Shown one piece after another: positions 49,668 to 58,988 of a stretch of 64,000 nt of DNA. The position numbers and the translations under genes are program-made. Positions within the stretch are counted from its first letter, which is position 1; the number at the start of each line of letters is the position of its first letter. The notes below the pieces were generated by a model that worked only from the letters and a program-made list of their open reading frames with translations, was not told the DNA's origin and did no database searches. The stretch is from Enterocloster hominis (ex Liu et al. 2021) (GTDB lineage: Bacteria > Bacillota > Clostridia > Lachnospirales > Lachnospiraceae), in NCBI GenBank assembly GCA_014385265.1, contig JACRTJ010000025.1:124001-188000 (forward strand). The letters are read 5' to 3'.

Positions 49668-50033
49668 ATGGGAATTCTTGGAAATGTTTTATGGTTTATT
49701 TTTGGAGGAGCCATCGGGGGCCTAAGCTGGTGCCTGACGGGCTGCCTCTGGTGCATCACTGTCATTGGGATCCCGGTGGGGCTCCAATGCTTTAAGCTGG
49801 CGTCCTTAAGCTTTTTCCCTTTTGGGAAGGAGGTCCGGTACGGCGGAGGCGCAGGCTCCTTTCTTCTGAACGTGATCTGGCTTCTGGTATCGGGGCTTCC
49901 CCTGGCCCTGGAGCATGTGGCCATGGGCCTGCTCCTCTGTGTGACCATTCTGGGGATCCCCTTCGGTCTCCAGCAGTTTAAGCTGGCAAAGCTGGCTCTC
50001 CTGCCCTTTGGGGCAGAGGTGGTCATCCTGTGA
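49668..50033 (+). CDS. yccF: YccF-domain inner membrane protein
   Basis: The protein has 121 residues with two copies of the YccF unit. Each is a hydrophobic segment followed by a T-x-IGIP motif: CITVIGIPVGLQCFKLASLS and CVTILGIPFGLQQFKLAKLA. Both end in the related FPFG/LPFG motif. YccF proteins are small membrane proteins of unknown function. The gene starts 21 bases after the macrodomain gene behind GGAGGAAGG and is followed by a strong terminator, so it is last in that operon. Confidence 0.92.
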   Translation: MGILGNVLWFIFGGAIGGLSWCLTGCLWCITVIGIPVGLQCFKLASLSFFPFGKEVRYGGGAGSFLLNVIWLLVSGLPLALEHVAMGLLLCVTILGIPFGLQQFKLAKLALLPFGAEVVIL

Positions 50034-50047
50034 TCAGACTGGAATGG

Positions 50048-50119
50048 AAAAAGCCGTCCGGCTTCCGGCCGGAGTACGTTTTCACACGTATTCCGGAGAG
50101 GGAAGCCGGACGGCTTTTT
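50048..50119. terminator. Long bidirectional terminator
   Basis: A perfect 19-bp stem spans 50048-50066 (AAAAAGCCGTCCGGCTTCC) and 50101-50119. Inside is a second hairpin built on TACGT/ACGTA and CCGGA/TCCGG. It separates the converging YccF and AbgT genes. Confidence 0.93.
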
Positions 50120-50148
50120 ATATTTGGCAGGATCCCGCCATGCAGAAG

Positions 50149-51681
50149 CTACATGGCTGTGGGCATGAATACGTTGATGCCGGGGCCGATGGGAAGGTCT
50201 AAAAGCATCCAGGCAACCAGTAAGAGGATCCAGAAGACCTCCAGGATCACGGCTACCATCAGGTTGCAGGAGATGATCTGGCCGATCTTTAAGTTCTTAT
50301 CGTACTTGGCCTGGGCCACGCTTAAAAGCATCCAGAGATAAGCGGAGGTGGGGCCGAAGAGGTTTCCGGCGGAGTCGCCCAGACGGTAAATGATCTGGGT
50401 AAAGCCGGGATGGTAGTCCAGCAGCAGGAACATGGGAACGAAGATCGGAGCGAAGATCGCCCATTTTGCAGAGCCGGAGCTGAAGAATACGTCCACCAGG
50501 GTTACGAGGATAATGAAGCCGATGCACATGGGGATCCCCGTAAAGCCGATGCTTTCCAGGAAATCTGCGCCTGCAATGGCGGACATGGCTCCCAGGTTGG
50601 TCCAGGAGAACAGGCCCTGGAACTGTCCGCAGAAGAAACAGAAGCCCACGTAGGTACCCATGGCAGCCATCTGCTTCACAATGGCCTTATGGATATCCAC
50701 CAGTCCCTTAAAGTTTCCGGAGGCATAGCCGTAGGAAACGCCTGCGATGACGAACAGAAGGAAGATAATGGGGATCAGGCCCTTTAAGAACGGAGAACCG
50801 ATGAGGCCGCCGTCCTCGGCTGCAATGACTCCTGTGAAGAACAGGACCAGCAGACAGGCCACATAGACCAGGGTCGAGATCCCGGAGGCCCGGAGCCCCT
50901 TTTTCTCAGACGGAGTCAGGTCTTCCATTTTTTCCAGTTCGCCGTGGTAAACGCCGAATCTGGGCTCCACGATCTTCTGTACAAGGATTCCGATCACGAC
51001 TACACAGAGAACAGTGGAAGCGATCTTAAAGATCCAGTTGCAGGTCACGTCCACGGTGAAAGCGGAATCGCCCATAAAGGAGGCCAGGGTATCGTTGGTG
51101 ATCCCCATAAGGAGCGTATCTGTACCGGAGATGACCGGATTGGCGGCGTAGCCCACCTGGGCTCCGATATAGCCGCAGATCATACCGGCCACCGGATGCT
51201 TTCCAACACCCATGAAGGCCATGGCAGCCAGGGGCGGTACCATAACGCTGGCGGCGTCGGAGGCCAGGTTTCCGATGATGCCGATGAGCACGCATACATA
51301 GGGGACCAGGGCAGCGGGAACATTTTTCATGGAGCTTCTTAAAAGAGAATTGAGCATCCCGGCTTCCTCACAGATACCGGTGCCGATGGTCATGGTAAGC
51401 ACAAGACCAAGGGGGGCGAAGCCGGTGAAATTTTTCACCATATTGTCCAGGAACCAGAGAAGGCCTTCTTTTGAAAAGAAGTTCTTTGACATGACGATCT
51501 CTCCGGTGGCCGGATTGGTGAGACTGGTTCCCAGGAAAGTGAAGATCGTTCCCAGGATGGCCACAATAAAGAACAGGAACACGAACAGCATGGTCGGCGG
51601 CGGCAGCTTATTGCAGACAGTCTCAACTCCGTCCATGAAACGGGCCAGCAACGGTTTCTTCTCTACGGTCTTTTCTTTCAT
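50149..51681 (-). CDS. AbgT-family transporter
   Basis: The protein has 510 residues with about twelve membrane helices. AbgT-type features are seen: NKLPPPTMLFVFLFFIV at the N-terminus, NFTGFAPLGLVLTMTIGTGI, SDAASVMVPPLAAMAF, and VDVFFSSGSAKWAIFAPIFVPM. Members take up aminobenzoyl-glutamate or pump out sulfonamide-type drugs, using ion gradients. The gene stands alone. The unlinked M20 amidohydrolase at 36403 could act on an imported amide, but nothing here proves it. Confidence 0.93.
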   Translation of the reverse strand: MKEKTVEKKPLLARFMDGVETVCNKLPPPTMLFVFLFFIVAILGTIFTFLGTSLTNPATGEIVMSKNFFSKEGLLWFLDNMVKNFTGFAPLGLVLTMTIGTGICEEAGMLNSLLRSSMKNVPAALVPYVCVLIGIIGNLASDAASVMVPPLAAMAFMGVGKHPVAGMICGYIGAQVGYAANPVISGTDTLLMGITNDTLASFMGDSAFTVDVTCNWIFKIASTVLCVVVIGILVQKIVEPRFGVYHGELEKMEDLTPSEKKGLRASGISTLVYVACLLVLFFTGVIAAEDGGLIGSPFLKGLIPIIFLLFVIAGVSYGYASGNFKGLVDIHKAIVKQMAAMGTYVGFCFFCGQFQGLFSWTNLGAMSAIAGADFLESIGFTGIPMCIGFIILVTLVDVFFSSGSAKWAIFAPIFVPMFLLLDYHPGFTQIIYRLGDSAGNLFGPTSAYLWMLLSVAQAKYDKNLKIGQIISCNLMVAVILEVFWILLLVAWMLLDLPIGPGINVFMPTAM

Positions 51682-51884
51682 GGCATTTCCCCCTTTAGTA
51701 AATATTTGGAAAAAGTGTGTTGAATACTATACCATGATATCATATATTGTACAAAAAAACCAGGGAAATTTCCGATATTTAGCAGATAATTAGCATATTA
51801 TATTGAAAACATGGAGGTGTTACACAAAAACCACAAACGATTCGGAATGTTTTGTATCAGGCTGGAAACATGATCCCGCCAGTC

Positions 51885-51913
51885 TTGAAAATCCGGCGGG
51901 ATTGTAGTAAAAT
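51885..51913 (+). promoter_or_regulatory. Promoter of the flavodiiron gene
   Basis: TTGAAA (51885-51890), a 17-base spacer and TAAAAT (51908-51913). Confidence 0.6.
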
Positions 51914-51986
51914 TAACATTGTATGCAGCGGCGCGGAACGCGCAGGGACAGACAATGGATTCAATAAGAAAAGGAGAATGAGATCT

Positions 51987-53780
51987 GTGTATATTACCGA
52001 CGATATCATTTATGCAGGCGTCAACGACCATCAGGTGGATCTGTTTGAGGGACAGTATCAGGTCCCAAATGGAATGGCCTACAATTCCTATGTGATAAAA
52101 GATGAAAAAATTGCCGTTATGGATACGGTGGATGGAAAGTTCACCCATGAATGGCTGGACAATGTGGAGAAGGCCCTGGCAGGAAGAAAGCCGGATTATC
52201 TGGTGGTCCAGCATATGGAGCCGGACCACTCGGCCAATATCCAGAATTTTATGAAGGCCTATCCAGAGGCAGTGATCGTGGCCAATGCAAAGACCTTCTG
52301 TATGGTTGGGAATTTCTTCCGCTCCATGGATTTAGAGAGCCGGACCCTGGAGGTGAAAAACGGGGACAGCCTTTCCCTGGGAAAACATGTGTTAAATTTT
52401 GTATTTGCTCCCATGGTCCACTGGCCGGAGGTCATGGTGACCTATGACAGCACGGATAAGGTCCTGTTTTCTGCCGACGGCTTCGGAAAATTCGGGGCTC
52501 TGGATGTGGAAGAGGACTGGGATGACGAGGCGAGACGGTATTATATCGGGATCGTGGGCAAGTATGGGGCACAGGTGCAGAACCTGTTAAAGGCGGCCTC
52601 TGCGCTGGATATCCAGACCATCTGCCCCCTGCACGGACCGGTGTTAAAGGAAAATCTGGGCCACTATCTGGAAAAATATCATACCTGGTCTTCCTACGGG
52701 GTGGAGGACGACGGCGTGGTCATCGCTTATACATCCGTATATGGAAATACGAAAAAGGCGGCTGAGACGCTGGCAGCGAAGCTGACGGAAAAGGGCTGCC
52801 CCAGAGTGGTCTTATGCGATCTGGCCCGGATGGATATGTCAAAGGCTGTGGAAAACGCCTTCCGTTACGGCAAGCTGGTACTGGCCACCACCACCTATAA
52901 TGCCGATATTTTCCCCTTCATGCGGGAATTCATCGACCATCTGACGGAGCGGGGCTTTAAAAAGCGCACGGTGGGACTGATGGAAAACGGCTCCTGGGCT
53001 CCCATGGCAGCAAAGATCATGAAGGGAATGCTGGAGGGCTCCAAGGACATCACCTGGCTCAATACGACTGTAAAGATCACCTCCTCCTTAAGCGAGGATA
53101 ATTTAAAGGAGATCGACACCATGGCCGAGGAGCTGTGCCGGGAGTACATCGCCAGATCCGATGAAAAGGCCAATAAGCACGACATGACCGCTTTATTTAA
53201 GATCGGCTACGGTCTTTATGTGGTCACCTCCAACGACGGGACCAGGGATAATGGCCTGATCGTCAATACGGTGAGCCAGCTGACGGATAATCCGTTCCGG
53301 GTGGCGGTGAACATCAATAAGGCCAATTATTCCCATCATGTGATCAAAAAGACAGGGATCTTAAACGTCAACTGCCTGTCTGTGGAAGCGCCCTTTGAGG
53401 TATTCCAGAATTTCGGCTTCCAGAGCGGACGGAACGTGGATAAATTTGAAAGCTGGGAGACATGCCGGTCCGATAACGGCCTGGTGTTCCTTCCCAAGTA
53501 CATCAACGCCTTCATGTCCTTAAAGGTGGAGCAGTACGTGGATCTGGATACCCACGGTATGTTCATCTGTACCGTTACAGAGGCCCGTGTCATGAGCGAT
53601 AAGGAGACCATGACCTATACGTATTACCAGAAGAATGTGAAGCCGAAGCCGGAAACAGACGGCAAAAAGGGCTTTGTCTGCAAGATCTGCGGATACATTT
53701 ATGAGGGAGATACCCTTCCCGACGACTATATTTGTCCCTTATGCAAGCATGGAGCGGCGGATTTTGAGCCCATCGGGTAA
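51987..53780 (+). CDS. Flavodiiron protein fused to flavin reductase and rubredoxin domains
   Basis: The protein has 597 residues from GTG 51987; ATG 51978 is only one base from AAGGAG, so it is less likely. Four modules follow in order. First is a metallo-beta-lactamase-like diiron domain with HMEPDH, VHWPEVM, FSADGFG and PLHGP. Second is a flavodoxin domain (IAYTSVYGNTKKAAETLA). Third is an FMN-type flavin reductase domain (GLIVNTVSQLTDNPFRVAV). Last is a C-terminal rubredoxin (CKICGYIYEG and CPLCK). Such enzymes reduce O2 to water or NO to N2O in anaerobes. Carrying its own electron path makes it self-contained. Confidence 0.95.
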   Translation: MYITDDIIYAGVNDHQVDLFEGQYQVPNGMAYNSYVIKDEKIAVMDTVDGKFTHEWLDNVEKALAGRKPDYLVVQHMEPDHSANIQNFMKAYPEAVIVANAKTFCMVGNFFRSMDLESRTLEVKNGDSLSLGKHVLNFVFAPMVHWPEVMVTYDSTDKVLFSADGFGKFGALDVEEDWDDEARRYYIGIVGKYGAQVQNLLKAASALDIQTICPLHGPVLKENLGHYLEKYHTWSSYGVEDDGVVIAYTSVYGNTKKAAETLAAKLTEKGCPRVVLCDLARMDMSKAVENAFRYGKLVLATTTYNADIFPFMREFIDHLTERGFKKRTVGLMENGSWAPMAAKIMKGMLEGSKDITWLNTTVKITSSLSEDNLKEIDTMAEELCREYIARSDEKANKHDMTALFKIGYGLYVVTSNDGTRDNGLIVNTVSQLTDNPFRVAVNINKANYSHHVIKKTGILNVNCLSVEAPFEVFQNFGFQSGRNVDKFESWETCRSDNGLVFLPKYINAFMSLKVEQYVDLDTHGMFICTVTEARVMSDKETMTYTYYQKNVKPKPETDGKKGFVCKICGYIYEGDTLPDDYICPLCKHGAADFEPIG

Positions 53781-53794
53781 ATATCAGGTTTTTC

Positions 53795-53822
53795 TTGCAA
53801 TCTGGAAAAATCGTGGTATGAT
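53795..53822 (+). promoter_or_regulatory. Promoter of the thiamine operon
   Basis: TTGCAA (53795-53800), a 16-base spacer and TATGAT (53817-53822), upstream of the riboswitch. Confidence 0.65.
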
Positions 53823-53887
53823 AATATCATGCACATCAGATGTGCCGGGGCCGCACAGAAGGGCGGAACCGTAAACTGAATATGGAA

Positions 53888-53985
53888 AAAGAGGGAGCTT
53901 GCCGCGGCAGGCTGAGAGGGAATGAAGGAACGATTCCGACCTGTTGAACCTGATACGGATAATGCCGGCGTAGGAATGAAGCGAG
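53888..53985 (+). ncRNA. TPP riboswitch (THI element)
   Basis: The conserved core is present: CTGAGAGGGA (from 53912) and ACCTGATACGGATAATGCC with GGCGTAGG (53948-53976). Binding of thiamine pyrophosphate should fold the RNA so that the terminator just downstream forms, switching off thiC-thiW. Confidence 0.96.
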
Positions 53986-53991
53986 TCATTG

Positions 53992-54028
53992 GAGGAACTT
54001 ATCCGTTTGGGATAGGTTCCTTTTTTTC
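53992..54028 (+). terminator. Riboswitch-controlled terminator
   Basis: AGGAACtTATCC and GGATAgGTTCCT form a stem followed by TTTTTTT, 45 bases before thiC. Confidence 0.9.
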
Positions 54029-54072
54029 ATGTTTCTTTCCTCTTTTTCAAAAATCATGGAAGGAGAGCGGAT

Positions 54073-55380
54073 ATGGATTACACAACACAGATGGACGCGG
54101 CCAGAAAGGGGATCATTACCCGGGAAATGGAGCTGGTGGCCAGAAAAGAGAAGAGGACGGCGGAGGAGATCCGTCAGTGGGTGGCAGAGGGCCGGGCGGC
54201 CATTCCCTGCAACCGGGTCCATAAGGCCCTGGATCCCAACGGCATCGGCTCCATGCTGAAGACGAAGATCAATGTGAACCTTGGGACCTCCAGAGACTGC
54301 ATGGATCTGGACACGGAGGTGGAGAAGGTGAACCGGGCCGTGGCCATGGGCGCAGAGTCGATCATGGATCTCAGCTCCTTTGGGGATACCCGTGTGTTCC
54401 GGAGACGGCTCACAGCAGAATGTCCGGCCATCATTGGTACTGTGCCCATTTACGATGCAGTGGTATATTATCACAAGGCCTTAAAGGAGATCACCACCGA
54501 GGAGTGGCTGGATATCGTCCGGATGCACGCGGAGGACGGAGTGGACTTTATGACCATCCACTGCGGCATCAACCGGTCAACGGCAAAGCGCTTTAAAGAA
54601 AACCGGCGTCTCACCAATATCGTTTCCCGGGGCGGCTCCATTATCTTTGCGTGGATGGAGATGACGGGGAAGGAAAACCCGTTTTATGAGCATTTTGACG
54701 ACATCCTGGAGATCTGCCGGGAGTACGACGTGACCTTAAGCCTGGGAGACGCCTGCCGTCCGGGCTGTCTTAAGGATGCCAGCGATATTTCCCAGATCGA
54801 GGAATTAGTGACCCTGGGAGAGCTCACAAGACGGGCCTGGGAAAAGGATGTCCAGGTGATCATTGAGGGGCCGGGCCATATGCCCTTAAACCAGATCGAG
54901 GCCAATATGCGGATCCAGAAGGAGATCTGCAAGGGAGCCCCGTTTTATGTTCTGGGACCGCTGGTGACCGACGTGGCCCCAGGATATGACCATATTACGG
55001 CGGCCATTGGAGGAGCCCTGGCAGCAGCGGCTGGAGCGTCCTTCCTCTGCTATGTGACTCCGGCGGAGCATTTAAGGCTTCCCAATGTGGAGGATGTGAA
55101 GGAGGGGATCATCGCGTCCCGGATCGCTGCTCATGCGGCGGATATCGCCAAGGGGATCCCGTCGGCCATGGACTGGGACAATGAAATGAGCCTGGCAAGA
55201 AAAAATCTGGACTGGGAGAAGATGTTTTCCCTGGCCATTGATCCGGAAAAGGCCAGACGGTACCGGGCAGAGGCAAAGCCGGAGAAGGAAGATACATGCT
55301 CCATGTGCGGGAATTTCTGTGCGGTAAAGAATATGAACCGGATCCTGGACGGAGAGATCGTAAATATTTTTGAAGAGTAG
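54073..55380 (+). CDS. thiC: Phosphomethylpyrimidine synthase
   Basis: The protein has 435 residues, starting behind GGAAGGAGAG. ThiC is a radical-SAM enzyme that rearranges aminoimidazole ribotide to the pyrimidine HMP-P for thiamine. The C-terminal cluster motif CSMCGNFC (C-x2-C-x4-C) is intact. Core segments such as [29 protein letters not shown] and [14 protein letters not shown] match ThiC. It lies under a TPP riboswitch and is followed after 12 bases by thiW. No other thiamine genes are in the window. Confidence 0.97.
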   Translation: MDYTTQMDAARKGIITREMELVARKEKRTAEEIRQWVAEGRAAIPCNRVHKALDPNGIGSMLKTKINVNLGTSRDCMDLDTEVEKVNRAVAMGAESIMDLSSFGDTRVFRRRLTAECPAIIGTVPIYDAVVYYHKALKEITTEEWLDIVRMHAEDGVDFMTIHCGINRSTAKRFKENRRLTNIVSRGGSIIFAWMEMTGKENPFYEHFDDILEICREYDVTLSLGDACRPGCLKDASDISQIEELVTLGELTRRAWEKDVQVIIEGPGHMPLNQIEANMRIQKEICKGAPFYVLGPLVTDVAPGYDHITAAIGGALAAAAGASFLCYVTPAEHLRLPNVEDVKEGIIASRIAAHAADIAKGIPSAMDWDNEMSLARKNLDWEKMFSLAIDPEKARRYRAEAKPEKEDTCSMCGNFCAVKNMNRILDGEIVNIFEE

Positions 55381-55392
55381 GGGGAGAAGATC

Positions 55393-55902
55393 ATGAAGAT
55401 TTCTTTGAAAAAAACAGTAACAGCGGCCATGCTGGCGGCGCTGACCGTGGCGTTATCGGGCTTTTATATCCCCATCGGGGTATCCAAATGCTATCCCATC
55501 CAGCATATGGTGAACGTTTTATGCGCTGTATTTTTAGGCCCCGGCTACGGAGTCATGGCGGCCTTCTGTACCTCCCTGATCCGGAACCTCATGGGAACCG
55601 GAAGTCTCCTGGCCTTTCCGGGGAGCATGGTGGGGGCGCTGCTCTGCGGTATCCTGTATGAGAAAACGGGAAAGCTGCTACCCACATACCTGGGAGAGGT
55701 AATTGGAACAGGAATCCTGGGCGGGATGCTCTGTTACCCGGTGGCAGTGGTCCTCATGGGAAAAGAGGCGGCGCTTTTTACGTATGTGATGCCCTTCCTT
55801 ATGAGCACTGCCTGCGGGACCATCATGGCTGCGGCCTTTGTGGGAGTGCTGGAAAAGAGCCATGTGATCTCTTATATCCGGGGAGTTATGGGGGACGCAT
55901 AA
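55393..55902 (+). CDS. thiW: ThiW-type ECF substrate-binding component
   Basis: The protein has 169 residues and five to six membrane helices. ThiW-like segments are ALSGFYIPIGVSKCYPIQHMV, GPGYGVMAAFCTSLIRNLMG and GSMVGALLCGILYEKTG. It is the S-component of an energy-coupling-factor transporter, thought to take up the thiazole moiety of thiamine. The shared EcfAAT module must be encoded elsewhere. The gene is co-regulated with thiC by the TPP riboswitch. Pairing thiC with thiW suggests the cell makes the pyrimidine and salvages thiazole. Confidence 0.92.
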   Translation: MKISLKKTVTAAMLAALTVALSGFYIPIGVSKCYPIQHMVNVLCAVFLGPGYGVMAAFCTSLIRNLMGTGSLLAFPGSMVGALLCGILYEKTGKLLPTYLGEVIGTGILGGMLCYPVAVVLMGKEAALFTYVMPFLMSTACGTIMAAAFVGVLEKSHVISYIRGVMGDA

Positions 55903-55960
55903 AGCAGGGGAAAACGATCTGGAAAATGTGCGGAAATCCTGGAAAACTTTACGGCATCCA

Positions 55961-55988
55961 TTGACACCCGGGGGGGGTATGATAAGAT
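55961..55988 (+). promoter_or_regulatory. Promoter-like sequence before the Ig-domain wall protein
   Basis: TTGACA (55961-55966) and TAAGAT (55983-55988) lie 16 bases apart, with a G run between. The start at 56161 is about 170 bases on, which leaves a long leader in which no known riboswitch was recognised. Confidence 0.5.
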
Positions 55989-56160
55989 GAGAACGTATAC
56001 ATCAGAACCTGGGAACTGCATGTAATGTGTACATTCTGCGGAGAACGGACCGGGTGTATGCAGGGAATGATCTCTGAGACTGGCAGATCCGGTAATACAG
56101 GAAAATGCCGGAATATGCTGGGAAGGGAGTGAAAAAAGTAAAGAAAGGCAGGAATGTAAA

Positions 56161-58140
56161 ATGCACATGAAAACAAAATGGCTGAAGCGCCTGACCGCCG
56201 CAGCCCTCAGCATCGGCATGGCATTCGCACCGGCAGTTGCCGGGTCCGGACTGACCTATGCAGATGTGAAGGCTCCGGAGCGGGACGGCAGGATTATGGC
56301 AGCCTCCGGTTCGGAAGCGACTCCGGGTGATGCGACACCCAGTAATGTAAGCGTTAACTTTACCGAAGAATCAAAGACCGTAACATTTGGAGACGAATTT
56401 ACCGTGCGGGTCGTAACAAGCCCTGCGAATGCTGAGGTAAAGTGGGGGTATGAAAATGAGGACGTTATTGCCTTTGCAGACCCGGCAGAAAATTATGATC
56501 CGCAGGTAAGCCATGGGGAGATGACGTATAAGGCGGTTGGAGCAGGATCCAGTGAGATCTATGTTAAGATCTATGACCCCGCCTATGAGGACCTTGAATC
56601 CGCAGAGGACGTTCTGAAGGTAACTGTAAATAAACTCAAGCTTGAATTAGAAACCAGCAGCTTATCATTAGAAGTATCTAAGCAGCAGAAACTTCCATTA
56701 ACAACAAAGGTTCCGGCAGGAACGATTCTCAACTGGTCTTCTGATAAAGAGTCTGTGGCAAAGGTTGACCAGTCTGGTAATGTGACTGCTGTGGCAGAGG
56801 GAACTGCAACGATCACTGTTTCAGCAGATCACTGTGAGCCGGCTTCCTGTACAGTAACCGTAGGAAAAACTCCGGAACCGGCCATAACAGAGCTTAAGCT
56901 TGAACCCTCTGAGCTTCTTCTTACAAAGGGCAGCAAGGGGACGCTGAAGGTGACCAACGCACCGGAGAATACAGAGCTCAAATGGGCTTCCGCAGACCCG
57001 GAGGTCGCTGCTGTGGAGAATGGCGTTGTAACAGCCCTGGCAGCAGGCGAGACCAGGATCACTGTAAGCGGAGAGAACTGCAAAGAGGCATCAGCTGTTG
57101 TTACTGTAACGGAAGAAACAGGAGCTGTCCTGGAAGGCGACAGTGAGGTAACTGTTTCTGTAAACAAGGCAGCAGTTGAAGTTTTCAGGGAGAATCTTCC
57201 GGATTCTGTGACTGCCCAGCAGCTGGCAGACGCTAAGAATGCGGCAGTAGAGTCAGCTCTGAACAGCGTGAAGAATAATACAGCAGTTCTGGAGCCTGCC
57301 GAAGGCTTAAAGGAGGCTGTGAATGTTAAGCTTCCGGAAGGCTATAAGGGCGTAAGCCGTGTGGATTCTGAGCTGAAGGATATGGAAATGATCGCGGAAA
57401 TGGCAGACGGCAAGCTTGTGGTACGTCCCAGCAGGCTGGTTTACGATGCATCCGTGGCCATGGACGTGTTTGACGAGAATGGAAACTTGAAGACTCCCAA
57501 CCGAAAGGTTGTCAACAGCGAGCTGGATGGATATATCACCTTCCGTCTTGCTGTTCCGAAGACCGTGACAGAAAAATATGCCCAGATCGTTCATAAGAGC
57601 GCGGGCTATTCCGATTCCAGTATCAGCAATCTCGAGATCCAGAACAAAGGTAAAGACAACGCCTATATTTCCGTTAAAGTCCGCCACTTCAGCGAATTTG
57701 ACGTAACATTTACAAACTCCAGAGTAAGCACTGGCTCCTCCGGAAGCTCCGGCGGCAGCGGCGGAAGCAGATCCTATAAGGCTCCCACAGAAGGAACATG
57801 GGTGAAGGATGCCGCAGGCTGGTGGTATAAATTCCCGAACCACACCTGGCCGGCAAACTGCTGGACCCAGCTTACCTGGAACGGCGTGAGCCAGTGGTAC
57901 CGCTTCAATGAGGCTGGTTACATGGTAGCTGGCTGGTATCTGGATACAGATGGAAACTGGTATTTCTTACATAACGTATCCGATGGTACCCAGGGTCATA
58001 TGTACACTGGATGGCATCAGATCGAAGGCAAGTGGTACTATTTCCGCGAGAACGCAGGCGGCCCCGTAGGCTCCCTGGTCGTGAATGGGACCACACCGGA
58101 CGGCTACACTGTAGATGCCAGCGGCGCATGGATCCAGTAG
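56161..58140 (+). CDS. Secreted Big_2 Ig-like protein with choline-binding-type wall repeats
   Basis: The protein has 659 residues. A signal peptide (KWLKRLTAAALSIGMAFAP, cleaved near VAGSG) is followed by DATPSN and about three bacterial Ig-like (Big_2) domains, seen from repeats such as LSLEVSKQQKLPL, WSSDKESVAKVDQSGNVTA and WASADPEVAAVENGVVTAL. A region of about 190 residues resembles the middle of the wall protein at 16415. The end is a Ser/Gly linker and about four wall-binding repeats (GNWYFLHNVSDG, EGKWYYFRENAGG). It is probably a surface structural or adhesive protein. ATG 56167 is an alternative start. Confidence 0.85.
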   Translation: MHMKTKWLKRLTAAALSIGMAFAPAVAGSGLTYADVKAPERDGRIMAASGSEATPGDATPSNVSVNFTEESKTVTFGDEFTVRVVTSPANAEVKWGYENEDVIAFADPAENYDPQVSHGEMTYKAVGAGSSEIYVKIYDPAYEDLESAEDVLKVTVNKLKLELETSSLSLEVSKQQKLPLTTKVPAGTILNWSSDKESVAKVDQSGNVTAVAEGTATITVSADHCEPASCTVTVGKTPEPAITELKLEPSELLLTKGSKGTLKVTNAPENTELKWASADPEVAAVENGVVTALAAGETRITVSGENCKEASAVVTVTEETGAVLEGDSEVTVSVNKAAVEVFRENLPDSVTAQQLADAKNAAVESALNSVKNNTAVLEPAEGLKEAVNVKLPEGYKGVSRVDSELKDMEMIAEMADGKLVVRPSRLVYDASVAMDVFDENGNLKTPNRKVVNSELDGYITFRLAVPKTVTEKYAQIVHKSAGYSDSSISNLEIQNKGKDNAYISVKVRHFSEFDVTFTNSRVSTGSSGSSGGSGGSRSYKAPTEGTWVKDAAGWWYKFPNHTWPANCWTQLTWNGVSQWYRFNEAGYMVAGWYLDTDGNWYFLHNVSDGTQGHMYTGWHQIEGKWYYFRENAGGPVGSLVVNGTTPDGYTVDASGAWIQ

Positions 58141-58167
58141 CCAGAACTGAATAAGATGGAAAGAAAG

Positions 58168-58197
58168 TGCTCCGGTCATATGGCCGGAGCATTTTTT
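58168..58197 (+). terminator. Terminator of the Ig-domain wall protein
   Basis: TGCTCCGG, an 8-base loop, CCGGAGCA, then TTTTTT. Confidence 0.92.
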
Positions 58198-58212
58198 CCT
58201 TAGAATAGGATT

Positions 58213-58812
58213 TTAGCGGTAGTATACGGTATCCCTCATGGTAAAGGAGCCCTCATTGGAGAATTTGATGGTCCTGGAGTGGAGAGAATCTGCATATTCC
58301 ATTGAATTTACTTTCTTGAAGCTGTAGATCCCATCAAAGGAGCCGTCTTCATCATAGTACATACCCACCAGGCTGTCGTCAATGCCCAGATTTAACTCCA
58401 TATAATCGCCGTCTTCAGAAGTATAAGTTCCGATCAGATCGTAGGCGTCATATTCATAGGAAGCTTCACCGGAGTTCTCCCCATCTTCCTCATCATTTCC
58501 AGCATTTTCTTCCAGGTTGAACTGGAGCTGTACACCTCCGTCCACGATCCAGGCCCCGTCCTTATTGACCTGGTAGTTGTCCGGTGTGGTCGTATCTGAG
58601 AGCATATAGCCGTCGTTTCCAAAGTAATAGCATTCAAAGGTGCCGTCCTTATTTCCGTCCAGCCATTTCCATTCGGCTGCGGGATTGGAGCCGTCGTCGT
58701 TGAGCCACCACCAGCCGGTGTCATTGGATTTCCATTCTCCTGCAAAGGCGGTGAGGCCTGCGGCTGCGGTCATTGCTGTGGTTAAGACCAGGGTCATGAT
58801 TTTTTTCTTCAT
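58213..58812 (-). CDS. Small secreted protein with one wall-binding-like repeat region
   Basis: The protein has 199 residues. A signal peptide (KKKIMTLVLTTAMTAAAGLTA, cleaved after FAG) is followed by about 75 residues of wall-binding-like sequence (GWWWLNDDGSNPAAEWKWLDG, YYFGNDGYM) ending in TTTPDNYQVNKDGAWIVDGG. An acidic linker (EENAGNDEEDGENSGE) leads to a beta-rich domain of about 75 residues (LIGTYTSEDGDYMELNLGID) that looks like a lipocalin- or META-like small barrel but was not identified. It converges on the larger paralogue at 56161. Confidence 0.75.
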   Translation of the reverse strand: MKKKIMTLVLTTAMTAAAGLTAFAGEWKSNDTGWWWLNDDGSNPAAEWKWLDGNKDGTFECYYFGNDGYMLSDTTTPDNYQVNKDGAWIVDGGVQLQFNLEENAGNDEEDGENSGEASYEYDAYDLIGTYTSEDGDYMELNLGIDDSLVGMYYDEDGSFDGIYSFKKVNSMEYADSLHSRTIKFSNEGSFTMRDTVYYR

Positions 58813-58988
58813 ATTAAAATCCTCCTAAAGCTATGTAAGTTTGTGTCTCATTTTCTTATAGCATCATAGTAACAAAGGTATGTGTAGAAATTGTGAAATC
58901 TTTTAGGAAAAAATGGGAGATTTATGTGGCAAATTTATGGCAGATTTGCTATGCTGTATGTGGAATAAATTTTTATAGGAGGATACAG

